From positions 2,170,001-2,234,000 of the forward strand of contig JANQAC010000001.1 of NCBI GenBank assembly GCA_024707255.1: a stretch of DNA of 64,000 bases, given 5' to 3'. Position 1 is the first letter of the stretch. Each line of letters starts with the position of its first letter. The notes beneath the pieces were generated by a model. The model did no database searches, was not told the DNA's origin, and saw only the letters and a list, made by a program, of their open reading frames with translations. The position numbers and the translations under genes are program-made. The DNA comes from Asticcacaulis sp. (lineage in GTDB: Bacteria; Pseudomonadota; Alphaproteobacteria; Caulobacterales; Caulobacteraceae). Of the stretch, positions 9,879-18,867 are shown in pieces.

Positions 9879-10049
9879 TCAGCCTAAACGTTGACATTCA
9901 TGACAGCGTGGACGACTACCCGTCCCGGAAACACGATCTTTTTGCAGGATAGCTGATCCGTATTTGCAATCGTTTTGATCGTGATAAACGTTTCGATGGG
10001 TTGGAGGGTATTCAAGAGAGGTAGTGTGATACGCAGCTACTTTGGCCAT
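9879..10049 (-). CDS. 56-aa small protein with CxxC, inside the inverted-repeat element
   Basis: The minus-strand ATG at 10049 follows a GGAGCC-type ribosome site, and the frame runs 56 codons to TGA. The product starts MAKVAAYHTTSLEYPPTHRN and has a spaced Cys pattern: VYHDQNDCKYG in the middle and GTGSRPRCHECQRLG at the end. The layout (H..D..C..G, then GTG.RP.C..C) resembles small conserved hypothetical proteins seen in many bacteria and suggests a tiny metal-binding fold. A hairpin (9854-9873) lies just past the stop. Function unknown. Confidence 0.55.
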   Translation of the reverse strand: MAKVAAYHTTSLEYPPTHRNVYHDQNDCKYGSAILQKDRVSGTGSRPRCHECQRLG

Positions 10050-10239
10050 GATAAAGGCTCCTCAGTTTGTCGAAGTCTTCAATATGTACCCGATTCGTTC
10101 TAAAGTCGAGTCCTCATGGTTGTGGTAAATTTCAAAACTCAACTTTAGGATTCAGGGTGGACGGTTTGCTATTGCCGCTTATAGATTGCTGATCTGACAA
10201 CGCGAACCTGGCGTTAAACCGACACTTTTGAAACAGTCT

Positions 10240-10584
10240 CTTAGTCTCGTTTATCTTTATCGTCATCCCTGCGGCGACAAGGCATCCTTGTGGCCTCTCG
10301 CCCCCGGTGTCTTCATATTGGTCGGGCGAAAAATCCGATCAGCCAGATCCGGAAGGCCTTCAGCACTTCCGTTGCCTGTCAGGCTACACCGCCGGGCTCA
10401 TAATTCTGAATTCGCTGAAAAGTTTAGTTGAAGGTAAGTGATTAATTAAGCAATATCAGTGTGTAAATTGATAGCCGTTAGGGTCTGTTGAAGCTAATTA
10501 TCTTTACTTGCAATGACTTGGTTATGGTCAGGCCTCGGGTCCATTGCCGGGGTTGCGTTGTGACGCGGATAAAATGAGGGGAAA
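10240..10584. promoter_or_regulatory. Intergenic leader of the Z1 operon
   Basis: This 345-bp stretch lies between the inverted-repeat element and the Z1 gene and holds no convincing gene (a 67-codon plus-strand frame has no family features). Its right half is AT-rich and should contain the promoter of the five-gene operon. GAGGGG lies 5-10 bp before the Z1 ATG as ribosome site. No clear operator is visible. Confidence 0.4.
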
Positions 10585-13194
10585 ATGAACGCACAGGTCG
10601 AGCAATTCATTCGCAACATTCAGGAGAAGCTCCCCACTCATGCTTCGGCCGAATCTGCGGCAGAGAAAATCAAAGCCGAATTCGAGAATATGGTTGGCTT
10701 CCCGCCGGGGGCGGAAATGCTCGCAAATCTCGCCACGGCACTCGACGCTGTAAATGCCAGTCTTCAGAAGGTCGAAATTCTGCGGCGGCTGTCCATCACC
10801 AAGGTCCACGAAACCTGGTACACCGGGGGTAATGCGCATGACAGGCACTGGCCGGCGCTGCGCGGCTATCTCGAAAATGAAAAGGGATGGGACAAGGAAA
10901 CACTGACCTCAATCGATACCAGCTCGACTGAGGTTGTGTCGCTGCTTGCGAACCCCATGAAGGACCAGTTCCGGTGTCGCGGCCTTGTCGTTGGGTATGT
11001 ACAGTCCGGAAAAACGGCAAATATGACGGCAGTCATCGCTAAGGCGGTCGATGCGGGCTACAACCTGATCGTACTTCTTGCCGGCGTTACCAACAAACTG
11101 CGGGCCCAGACTCAGCGACGCCTGGAACAGGATATTGTCAGCCGTCACAGTGAACTATGGCAACTCTACACGACGGATGAAGACAGGGGCGACTTTACCG
11201 CACCAAACAATCGCTCCTTTACGATGCCTGTGGACGGACGGGCTCAACTGATTGTCATGAAGAAAGTAACGTCACGACTGGCGGCTTTCCTGAAAACCAT
11301 CAAAAAATCACCGAAAATTCTGAGATCTCTGAAGATTCTCATCATCGATGACGAATGCGATCAGGCATCTGTCAATTCCTCGTCCGACGAATACAATATG
11401 ACCAAAATAAACGAGAAGATTCGTCAGATTCTTGAAGAGCTGCCGGCTGTCTCGTATGTCGGGTACACAGCCACTCCGTTCGCAAACGTATTTATCAACC
11501 CGTTCCCTCACAATAAAGATACGCTCGATGACCTCTATCCCGAGGACTTCATAACCGCGCTGCCGCGGCCCAAAAATTATTTCGGAGCGAAAGAGGTCTT
11601 TGGATCGCCGCCGGACGATGCTGAAAGTGAAACCGATAACGAAGCGGGACTGGATATGGTCCGGACGATACCCGCAGGATCCGTTGGCAAGCTTCAGCCG
11701 CCGACACTTAAAAGCAAAGACGGGTTCTTTCCGCAACTGACACCCGATCTTGAGGACGCAATCTCCTGGTATTTGCTGACGTGCGCGATCCGCCGCCGGC
11801 GCAATCAGTCCGGATCACATATGACCATGCTGATCCATACCTCGCCCTTCGTCATACAGCATAAGCGGATGGCGGAAATTGTTCAGAACTGGGTCGATGT
11901 CAACAAAAAGGATATCATGGCCGGAAAGGGCGACGTTTTCACCCGCATGAAGTCGTTGTGGGATGAAGAAGTCGAGCGGATGCCACTCGATACGCGATGG
12001 CCTGTACTTAACGGGCCTGGCGATCTGCTCCCGGAACTGAATGAGGTGCTTAATCATCTCGAACTCGCGATCGAAAACGGAGAAAGCTTCACCCGTCTCG
12101 ACTACACTGGCGGGGCGAAAACATACATTGTCGTCGGTGGCTCCGTACTGGCGCGCGGGTTAACGCTTGAAGGTCTGTCGGTTTCCTATTTCCTCAGAAC
12201 TGCTAAGCAGTACGACACTCTGTTACAAATGGGGCGCTGGTTCGGTTATCGTCACGGATACGGTGACCTGCCGCGGTTATGGACGACCACCGGGCTGGAA
12301 TCCGATTTCAGGGCGCTGGCCCAGATCGAAGAGGAAATCCGTGAGGATATAGCGACATATCGGTCAACAAACGCCACACCTCTTGAATTCGCCGTAAAGG
12401 TCCGGTCGATACCCGGTATGGCTATTACGTCAGCGTCGAAAATGAAGCACGCCCACCGAACGAATATCAGTTTCGAAGGACGTCATGTACAGACGATACG
12501 GTTCGACCATCGTAAGTCGGAAATCGTAGCTGCGAACTGGAAGGCGGCAGCACGTCTTACGGACGCTATGCGTCCGAACCTTGATCCGGGTGTATCCAGT
12601 GGGCGCTTACTGGCCAGAGATGTGAGTTTCCAGCATGTCCGGCGCTTTCTGACGGAATACAGCATCTGCGAACATCATATGGATCTGAAAAAGCAGATGT
12701 TGCTCGGGTATCTCGATAAGGCGGCCGATGCTCTGAAATACTGGAATGTAGGCATTGTATCCCCGGGGAAAGGAATACTTTCCGCTGATGATCTGGGCTT
12801 CCTTGGCCGGGTACATACAAACAACCGTGCCCGCCTTCAGTCCGCGGGACGGCCCTACGCTGACATCAAGGCGCTGATGTCAAAACGTGATATTCTTATC
12901 GACGCGCCGGCCGGAATAAAGGGACCTGACGAGAGCTGGGACATCCTCAAGGAAGTTCGGCCGAATGTACCGCTGTTGCTTTTATATCCGATCAACAGCC
13001 TGTCGCCATCTTCCCGGAAAACCCGCGAACCTCTGAATGCAGTCGGGGACCTGATTGGATTCGGCATCGTATTCCCGGGTTCAAAGGATCATGCCGGAGA
13101 CTATTATGCTGTCGAACTGGAAATCCCGGCCATGGAACAGATAGACGAGGAAGATCCGGAGCTCGATGAGGAGCTGGAGCTGCTGGATGACTGA
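10585..13194 (+). CDS. Z1-domain superfamily II helicase-like ATPase, predicted antiphage protein
   Basis: An 869-aa protein. Walker A is GYVQSGKTANMT near residues 137-148, the DEAD-box equivalent is ILIIDDECDQ near 251-260, YVGYTATPFA near 291-300 is a motif III-type segment, and GRWFGYRHGYGDLPRLW near 549 is the Z1 signature. Z1 proteins occur in restriction-like loci with MORC/GHKL ATPases and DUF4420 nucleases, which is exactly the neighbourhood here. It heads a five-gene operon and its stop overlaps the next start by 8 bp. It probably supplies helicase or translocase activity on invading DNA. No frame defect is seen. Confidence 0.9.
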   Translation: MNAQVEQFIRNIQEKLPTHASAESAAEKIKAEFENMVGFPPGAEMLANLATALDAVNASLQKVEILRRLSITKVHETWYTGGNAHDRHWPALRGYLENEKGWDKETLTSIDTSSTEVVSLLANPMKDQFRCRGLVVGYVQSGKTANMTAVIAKAVDAGYNLIVLLAGVTNKLRAQTQRRLEQDIVSRHSELWQLYTTDEDRGDFTAPNNRSFTMPVDGRAQLIVMKKVTSRLAAFLKTIKKSPKILRSLKILIIDDECDQASVNSSSDEYNMTKINEKIRQILEELPAVSYVGYTATPFANVFINPFPHNKDTLDDLYPEDFITALPRPKNYFGAKEVFGSPPDDAESETDNEAGLDMVRTIPAGSVGKLQPPTLKSKDGFFPQLTPDLEDAISWYLLTCAIRRRRNQSGSHMTMLIHTSPFVIQHKRMAEIVQNWVDVNKKDIMAGKGDVFTRMKSLWDEEVERMPLDTRWPVLNGPGDLLPELNEVLNHLELAIENGESFTRLDYTGGAKTYIVVGGSVLARGLTLEGLSVSYFLRTAKQYDTLLQMGRWFGYRHGYGDLPRLWTTTGLESDFRALAQIEEEIREDIATYRSTNATPLEFAVKVRSIPGMAITSASKMKHAHRTNISFEGRHVQTIRFDHRKSEIVAANWKAAARLTDAMRPNLDPGVSSGRLLARDVSFQHVRRFLTEYSICEHHMDLKKQMLLGYLDKAADALKYWNVGIVSPGKGILSADDLGFLGRVHTNNRARLQSAGRPYADIKALMSKRDILIDAPAGIKGPDESWDILKEVRPNVPLLLLYPINSLSPSSRKTREPLNAVGDLIGFGIVFPGSKDHAGDYYAVELEIPAMEQIDEEDPELDEELELLDD

Positions 13195-14185
13195 CGATGC
13201 ACTGGAGCGCTGGAAGCGACTACGCAACGATGGTTCCGGAGACGGCTTTACAGAAGTGCCAAGCCTGCCTTCGGTGATCGAAACAGGTTACGGCCCGATC
13301 CGGTATGCGTTGGGACCACAGGGACAACCCCGACTATTAATTCCATGTGCTCCTGCTACGACACATCCCGAAATAAAGCCTGCGGCTCGCCTGTCGGTAA
13401 CTCTGACTCAGTTCTCGGTGTCCGGACGACCCGTCCGGTTCATAGATGTGACGTGCCTTGATCGCACTCTTGACCGTGTATTTGCAGAACTCGCCGGTGA
13501 CATATTGAACAGGGTGAGGGATGGTGGAGTTCCGGGTGCAGCGGTGACAGGTGCTATCCGTGATTTTCGGGACCTGCTTGAAAATATTGCCCCCGAAGAG
13601 ATTGCCGAGTCCGTTATAATGGGGCTTCTGGGCGAGCTTATGATGATGGAAAGGCTCGCCGGCTTCAGCCGCCGTGCGGCAAACTGCTGGACCGGCCCAT
13701 ATGAACAACGGCATGATTTCAGGCAGGATCTGTCAGCGATTGAGGTGAAGACGTCGGGCCGGTCAGATAAGACGACGGTGTCCATCAACGGAGCAGACCA
13801 GCTCGCTGCACCCGCCGGGGGGCGCCTCGTTCTCGTGCATTACCGTGTGGAGCGGACCTCTGAAGGTCCGCTTTCGATTTCGTCGGTCTGTGCAAGGCTG
13901 AGGCAATCTGGTGTCGATACGGAAGTTCTCACGGCCGGTCTTGAGCAACTGGGGTGTTCGGAGCCGGATGGCGAGGCCTGGAACCGGGTCACATTTAGCC
14001 CGGAAGGCTTCGCAGCCTACAATGTGGGTGCGGGCTTCCCCAGAATAGTTTCTTCGGCATTCGAACAGGGCAGGATACCTGATGGAATAAAGTCGCTGAA
14101 ATATGACGTCGATTTGCAGCACGCTGAGACGTGGCGGCTGTCTTCGGAGGAATTCGAAAGATTCCTCAGCGGGATGACCTCATGA
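13187..14185 (+). CDS. PD-(D/E)XK motif protein (DUF4420 type), predicted nuclease
   Basis: A 332-aa protein with MGLLGELMMMERL (conserved Glu) near the middle, then WTGPYEQRHDFRQ and DLSAIEVKTSGRSD near residues 181-194. The D...EVK pattern is the PD-(D/E)XK core, and HDF...IEVKTS is typical of DUF4420. The ATG at 13187 lies inside the end of the Z1 gene; an upstream in-frame start is less likely. Its stop overlaps the MORC gene start as ATGA. It is probably the DNA-cutting subunit of the locus. Confidence 0.87.
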   Translation: MTDDALERWKRLRNDGSGDGFTEVPSLPSVIETGYGPIRYALGPQGQPRLLIPCAPATTHPEIKPAARLSVTLTQFSVSGRPVRFIDVTCLDRTLDRVFAELAGDILNRVRDGGVPGAAVTGAIRDFRDLLENIAPEEIAESVIMGLLGELMMMERLAGFSRRAANCWTGPYEQRHDFRQDLSAIEVKTSGRSDKTTVSINGADQLAAPAGGRLVLVHYRVERTSEGPLSISSVCARLRQSGVDTEVLTAGLEQLGCSEPDGEAWNRVTFSPEGFAAYNVGAGFPRIVSSAFEQGRIPDGIKSLKYDVDLQHAETWRLSSEEFERFLSGMTS

Positions 14186-16018
14186 CTTGTCTTCACCTGT
14201 ATAGCGAGCCGTTTTCCCCGACAGGGAATATTGCTGCCGAAGGGTTCCGTAAGCTTCTCGGCCGCCCGGCCCTGGGACTTCTCCAGACAGTACTCCGGGA
14301 AGCGCTTCAGAACAGTATCGATGCAAGTGTAAGCGATGCCGGACCCGTTGTCATGCTCAGGGTCAGGAATCTCCGTGAAGATGAAGCGGCGGTGATGCGT
14401 CAGTCGGTGTTAGGCACTTTGCCGCCCCCTGGAAGGGGCGGACGCAACCGTCAGAACTGCGCTTGAAAAGCCGACCATACGTGTCCTGGAAATCTGCGAC
14501 TTCGGAACGAGGGGGCTTGCCGGACCGACGCGCGCTGATGCCCCGGTAGATGAGCACGAGATGCACGATTTCGTCAATTTTCTGCGGAACGTCGGCTCCG
14601 GCCGGGACACACATCAGGGAGGAGGTACATACGGTTATGGAAAGACCTCGCTTTACGCACTCAGCAGTTGTTCAACCATAATTGTAGACAGCCTCACCAC
14701 GTTCAGAGGCGAGCCGGTAAGGCGATTCATCGCATGTCATCTTGGCTCGGCGTTCGACGCCATAACAGATGGCGGGACGGGGCGTCGCTTCACTGGCAGG
14801 CACTGGTGGGGATATGATGACAATGGAACCCTCGAACCGCTCACCGGTGAAGATGCGGTAACGATCTCGGAAGCACTTGGCCTTCCGCTACGCGCTCACG
14901 GTGATTCCGGAACCTCCGTAATGATACTTGATCCGTACTTCGACGTGAAGACGGCCGGTGAACTCGGTGACGAAATCTCCGAGGCCGTCTTATGGAATTT
15001 CTGGCCGCGCATGGTCGGAAGCACTCCGCCGAACCGCAGACTGACCGTGATGCTTGTAATCGATGGCGTGGAAATCGAGATCCCGGCGCCGGAAATGTTT
15101 CCGCCACTTGACCTGTTCGCCTCGGCAATGGCCATGCACCGAAATGGCGACAGCGAGCTGAAAGCTATAAAAAGTCAGCGCCCCGCCAAAGATCTGGGGA
15201 AGCTCGCCATTTGCAGAGGAGTGCGTAGTGACCGCCGCGGCTCCGCATTAAGGGAGGGCACCATTGTCCCACGCCAGTCCTGTCAGATTGCCCTTATGCG
15301 CCCCGTCGAACTCGTGGTGAAATATCTCGATGGTGACGCCTTCCCCGATGGTCGTTATGAATGGGCCGGCGTTTTCATATGTTCGGACGAGCCGGAAGTC
15401 GAAGCGGCATTTGCATCGGCCGAGCCGCCCGCCCACGACGACTGGATGCCGCGGATGCTCCCGAAGGGACCAGCAAAGACCTGGGTTGGTGTAGCGTTAA
15501 GCAGGCTCCAGGAAATAGCACGTACCGAAATCAACCCGGCAGCAACGCTCACGGCATCTTCGGGTCATGACTTTTCGGTTGCTGCAATTGCCGCCAGAAT
15601 GGGGCGACTGCTCACCCGATCTGTAGACACTGCGACCCGACGCCGGCAAACGACAGGCGGGCCAAAACGAGGAAAAGGGACTGGCATTTCTGCGCCACGA
15701 TTTGTTCGCCTTAAGCTTGACGAGGACGGTAAGCCGGTTGCTGTCTTTGAAGCCCACGTACAAAACGATGGCGGAAATGAAAATCTCGCTGTGAACGCGG
15801 AGGGTTGCGTTGTACTTGACGGCAGCTCGGCAAGCGGTACCGATCTGCCAGATGGTTACGACATTGCGGTTGTTAAAATGGAAATGGCGGGCCTGCCGGC
15901 GGTTTCGTCCGGCCAACTGATAATATCTGAACAGGCCGGTCGGCTGGAAGTATTGGTTCCTACTGTTCCGCTTGCGGCTGTCAGTGTTCGCCTCTGGTTT
16001 TCCGGTGCCGCAATATGA
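14182..16018 (+). CDS. MORC/GHKL-type ATPase of the Z1 defence operon, one-base frameshift
   Basis: The N-terminal frame (14182 on) has the GHKL N-box LREALQNSIDAS (Glu about 40, Asn about 44) but runs off at 14466. The frame one base over continues with VLEICDFGTRGLAGPT (D-box) and GTYGYGKTSLYALS (G-box) and stays open to 16018. Dropping one C from the five-C run 14425-14429 joins them into about 611 aa with all ATP-binding motifs in order. MutL/MORC-type ATPases accompany Z1 helicases in predicted restriction-like systems. It is coupled on both sides by ATGA overlaps. The defect is probably sequence error. Confidence 0.85.
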
Positions 16019-16926
16019 ACCGGAACCTGGCCTTTCCATTTTTGGTTATTCCGGACGACGCCGTAACAATTTCAGGGTGGCTTGTGGGAAACCCGGGTTC
16101 TCCGCTTTCGCCTGCCCCTGACTATTTGCAGGATTGGGACTACGCCCGGGATCTGGAATTGTCTGCCGGCATTTCGGTGGATATGGAGGCCGCTGCCGCC
16201 GCACTGGAACTGCCTGTAAGCAAGCTGAAGCTGGGCCTGGTCTTTTCAACCGGGACCGGTGCCGGCGGGCTGCCGAAAAGGGTAGAGCGGCAGCAGACGA
16301 TCATCCTTTCAAAAGAGTTTCCGGTCGCATCGCTGTCGGCTCATCTCTCCGGCAACGCTCTGTCGGGCCGCTTGTTCCTTGACGTGCAGATTGTTCTTGA
16401 GGCCCCGGAACATGGCGGAACCGCACTTTCGCCCACCTTACGCGGTGCGCGTCTCTGGCGATCGGAGAAGGAAATTCTGATCGAAAATGCGAACGATGCG
16501 CGCTTTCCGGTTGAGATTGTCAGCTTCCGGGAAAATTTTCACGGTCAGCCGCAGCAACACGCACCCTGGTACGTATGGTGGCGACCACACGACTTTCATG
16601 CAGATTTCGGAGGCAACGTTCGGCTTTATCTCAATGCCGACGTGCCGGATGTTCCGGCTCGCTTTGCCGACGGGGACGATATCCTCGTTCAGACTGTAAT
16701 GGCCGATGTCATGTCGCAGATGATTTCGGGTGCGACGGAACTGGATGAATGTGATGACGTTCTGATCTCATGCGAAAGCGGGTCTGTAGGACAACAGGTC
16801 AGGGCGTGGATAGATATCGCGTTCCCCGGCCAGTCGGCATCGGTGTTACGATCAATGAAGCAGCATTTTCCCGGTCGTTTCCACGCCGCCATTCTCGCTG
16901 CCGCCGAAACGGGAGATGATGAATGA
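16015..16926 (+). CDS. Unassigned fourth protein of the Z1 operon
   Basis: A 303-aa protein starting MNRNLAFPFLVIPDDAVTIS. It looks soluble and rich in beta strands, with a region PWYVWWRPHDFHADFGGNVRLY-like in the middle (Trp and His rich) and an acidic, helical C-terminus containing FPGRFHAAILAAAETGDDE. No signal peptide, membrane helix or catalytic motif is visible. ATGA overlaps on both sides tie it to the MORC ATPase and the next gene, so it is likely an obligate part of the same complex. I do not recognise the family. Confidence 0.75.
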   Translation: MNRNLAFPFLVIPDDAVTISGWLVGNPGSPLSPAPDYLQDWDYARDLELSAGISVDMEAAAAALELPVSKLKLGLVFSTGTGAGGLPKRVERQQTIILSKEFPVASLSAHLSGNALSGRLFLDVQIVLEAPEHGGTALSPTLRGARLWRSEKEILIENANDARFPVEIVSFRENFHGQPQQHAPWYVWWRPHDFHADFGGNVRLYLNADVPDVPARFADGDDILVQTVMADVMSQMISGATELDECDDVLISCESGSVGQQVRAWIDIAFPGQSASVLRSMKQHFPGRFHAAILAAAETGDDE

Positions 16927-17678
16927 CTGCTCTTCGTCTGCTCCCAAGACTCAATTCGCTCGGTATGTCCCGGATTAATGAGCTGACGGCGGGAAAGCCC
17001 GCGGGGCTGTCCAATATTACCTCGGCGTTCCAGGACTATGCATCGTTAATTTCCTTCGCTGCGAGTGGCGGCACCAAAACGGTTGAAACCTCAAGCCAGC
17101 TCGCGCGGGCAATTAAGGATGTCGCGACAGAACTGGGGTTCCCGCAGACAGCAACACCTTTAGCGAAAGCTGATTTTGACTACCGCGTGACTATATTACT
17201 GGCTGGGAACGCTGATTTGCGGAGCGGCGAGGCTTTAAGAGATGACGTCTGGGCGTTCGTCACAACGATATTGTTGCCTGATATCGTAATCTGGAGGTTT
17301 CCCGACGCGGCCAGAGACAGATTTGTAGGTGGAATTCGCAACACCTTTCAGCGTCTTTGGATAAGGGGACTAGTTCTCGACAGGGGAGCCGAAGCGTCAG
17401 ATCGCTGGGCGCTGGTGCGGGAGCTCACAGAAGATGCCATGGCGCAAATTTTCGAGCGGCCCTCTATTTCTGGCAATCGGCGCCTGGCGGCGGCGCTCGC
17501 CGAGGGTTGGTTAAGATGTTCAGGTGCTATAGGGCGTCAAAATATGGAGGATATCATGCGGAAGGTGACTAAGCTGATCCGTCTCCAGAATGAAATTCGC
17601 GATTTGTCGTATCTGCCCGGGGAAGAGCTTACCGCTTTGATTGATGCCGTGTTCCTGCAGGTCAGAGCTTCCGTTTGA
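16923..17678 (+). CDS. Unassigned fifth protein of the Z1 operon, possibly DUF6339-like
   Basis: A 251-aa, mostly helical protein. The segment DDVWAFVTTILLPDIVIWRF followed by RFVGGIRNTFQRLWIRGLVL resembles my memory of DUF6339, a family seen beside Z1/MORC genes; I hold this loosely. Its start overlaps the previous stop as ATGA, and no gene follows on this strand for 117 bp, so it ends the operon. No catalytic motif is evident. Confidence 0.65.
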   Translation: MTALRLLPRLNSLGMSRINELTAGKPAGLSNITSAFQDYASLISFAASGGTKTVETSSQLARAIKDVATELGFPQTATPLAKADFDYRVTILLAGNADLRSGEALRDDVWAFVTTILLPDIVIWRFPDAARDRFVGGIRNTFQRLWIRGLVLDRGAEASDRWALVRELTEDAMAQIFERPSISGNRRLAAALAEGWLRCSGAIGRQNMEDIMRKVTKLIRLQNEIRDLSYLPGEELTALIDAVFLQVRASV

Positions 17679-17795
17679 GTTATCCCGTCGCTATGGGTGG
17701 ACGCAATGCTTCAGTATCACTTTGGGTGAATACAATTCTCTTGACCTGAAGCTCTGCCCCATGCCCTTTTCACGTGGTATTATACGGGGGATAAG

Positions 17796-18242
17796 GTGCG
17801 GATCTTTTTTGCTGCTTTTTCATTGGCTGCGCTCGCGGCGTGTAGTGCTCAAACACCTCCGGCGGATAACGGCAAGCCGCTCATTGTCGCAGACGCCTCG
17901 TCTGCGCCGGATTTGACAATGAAGGAGGCTATTCGAAGGGGTAAGACAGGGGCCTTGGAAGCGCCTTTTTCTGTCTATGCCGGTGACCTTACGCATCCGC
18001 TTTTTACAGTTGGCTGGGATCAGGCCGACCTGCACAAACTGAAATGGCGACCTGAATCGGCAGATCAGATTCTCGATCGGATGAAGTTGTCAATCAACAG
18101 CACGGATGGGCTTTCGCTCTTCTATAATTACTGCTTCGCTTATGATGGAGACCACGCGCAGCAGGCGACGCACTTTTGCACTGTTACACTTATAGCGGCG
18201 ATGAAGGCGAGAGGTGAGGAGTCAAAAAATAAGGCCCCGTGA
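17796..18242 (+). CDS. Small secreted lipoprotein, unknown
   Basis: A 148-aa protein with a GTG start and a lipoprotein signal (RIFFAAFSLAALAACSAQ; lipobox LAAC). The mature part has two Cys-containing segments (YNYCFAYDGD and THFCTVTL). The rest is not recognised. It stands 117 bp after the Z1 operon and ends in a hairpin shared with the convergent gene at 18257, so it is probably a separate transcript of the mobile element's cargo. Confidence 0.65.
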   Translation: MRIFFAAFSLAALAACSAQTPPADNGKPLIVADASSAPDLTMKEAIRRGKTGALEAPFSVYAGDLTHPLFTVGWDQADLHKLKWRPESADQILDRMKLSINSTDGLSLFYNYCFAYDGDHAQQATHFCTVTLIAAMKARGEESKNKAP

Positions 18243-18254
18243 GGAGCCTTATTT
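18227..18254. terminator. Bidirectional terminator between convergent lipoprotein genes
   Basis: AATAAGGC (18228-18235) pairs with GCCTTATT (18246-18253) around a 10-base loop. A-rich sequence before and T-rich sequence after allow termination in both directions. It overlaps the 3' end of the plus-strand gene and lies just beyond the minus-strand stop at 18257. Confidence 0.6.
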
Positions 18255-18256
18255 GA

Positions 18257-18601
18257 TTAAGCGACTGGACAGTTTTTCGCCACCTGCAAATCCCGCAATT
18301 GTTTTTTGCGTTCTGCGGCGCTTTTGAGGGCTTCATTCTTTTCCATAGCATTGCCGATGCCATAATCGCCCAGGAAGCCAGCGACGGACTTCCAGTTGAT
18401 TTCAGAGCCTTGTTGAACTTGAAGTTCAAAGCCTTCGACCTTGGCGATCTCAATGCCAATTTGCTTACAATCATATTGCTCGGCCTCCGCCGAAACAATT
18501 GGTGTCATGCGGCCATAACGCTTGGTTGCGCAGCCCGATAACGCGACAGACAGGCCCAGCGCCGCTACCACAGCGACGCGGGTGAATTTTGAGATTTTCA
18601 A
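18257..18601 (-). CDS. Small lipoprotein, unknown
   Basis: A 114-aa protein read from a TTG at 18601 preceded by GGGGG. The signal ISKFTRVAVVAALGLSVALSGC carries a lipobox (LSGC). The mature part has QYDCKQIGIEIAKVEGFELQ and a Lys/Glu-rich helix before a final NCPVA. An open frame continues upstream to 18664 but would put about 20 residues before the signal. It converges on the lipoprotein gene at 17796. It may sit in the mating-cell envelope; this is a guess from context. Confidence 0.6.
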   Translation of the reverse strand: MKISKFTRVAVVAALGLSVALSGCATKRYGRMTPIVSAEAEQYDCKQIGIEIAKVEGFELQVQQGSEINWKSVAGFLGDYGIGNAMEKNEALKSAAERKKQLRDLQVAKNCPVA

Positions 18602-18759
18602 GATAGCCCCCTGATATTGGTATTGGAAGACCAGCAGCCTTGCACAACTTTCAGGACTTCGCAACCGTCTGCGTTAACCAGGGTTGTAACATTAGGATTC
18701 CTGAGTGAGAACCGACAGACGTGAATATCCGGGACAGACGAATGGCGAGGCAGCGCCTT

Positions 18760-18864
18760 TTATTTCCTGAAGCGCTTTTTGCCCTTTCTGGCGTGCCAGG
18801 GCATTAGCAGACCTGCGATGATAATGATAAGCAGGGGAATGCCGAAAAGGAGCAGATTGAGCAT
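18760..18864 (-). CDS. 34-aa single-pass membrane peptide
   Basis: The minus-strand ATG at 18864 starts 3 bp after the stop of the membrane-protein gene at 18868. It encodes a hydrophobic helix (LLLFGIPLLIIIIAGLLMPW) followed by a strongly basic tail (HARKGKKRFRK). A hydrophobic segment with a positive tail in a coupled position suggests a real small membrane protein, possibly a toxin-like peptide or a partner of the upstream protein. Confidence 0.5.
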   Translation of the reverse strand: MLNLLLFGIPLLIIIIAGLLMPWHARKGKKRFRK

Positions 18865-18867
18865 GGG

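Larger units (their letters stand above)
9749..10239. mobile_element. 491-bp element bounded by inverted repeats, MITE-like or IS-derived
   Basis: The sequence AGACTGTTTCAAAAGT at 9750-9765 recurs as an exact reverse complement at 10224-10239. CTTA sits just outside on both sides (9745-9748 and 10240-10243), which could be a 4-bp target duplication. No transposase frame lies between; the only plausible gene is the small minus-strand ORF at 9879-10049. It sits in the gap between the trb operon and the Z1 defence operon. Confidence 0.5.

Noticed and set aside
10228..10431. 67-codon plus-strand frame in the leader of the Z1 operon
   Set aside because: Its start lies inside the inverted-repeat end, and the product has no recognisable features.
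10585..17678. BREX or DISARM system
   Set aside because: There is no PglX/PglZ, BrxC or DrmA/DrmB-type gene and no methylase; the Z1-MORC-PD-(D/E)XK set fits a different known class.
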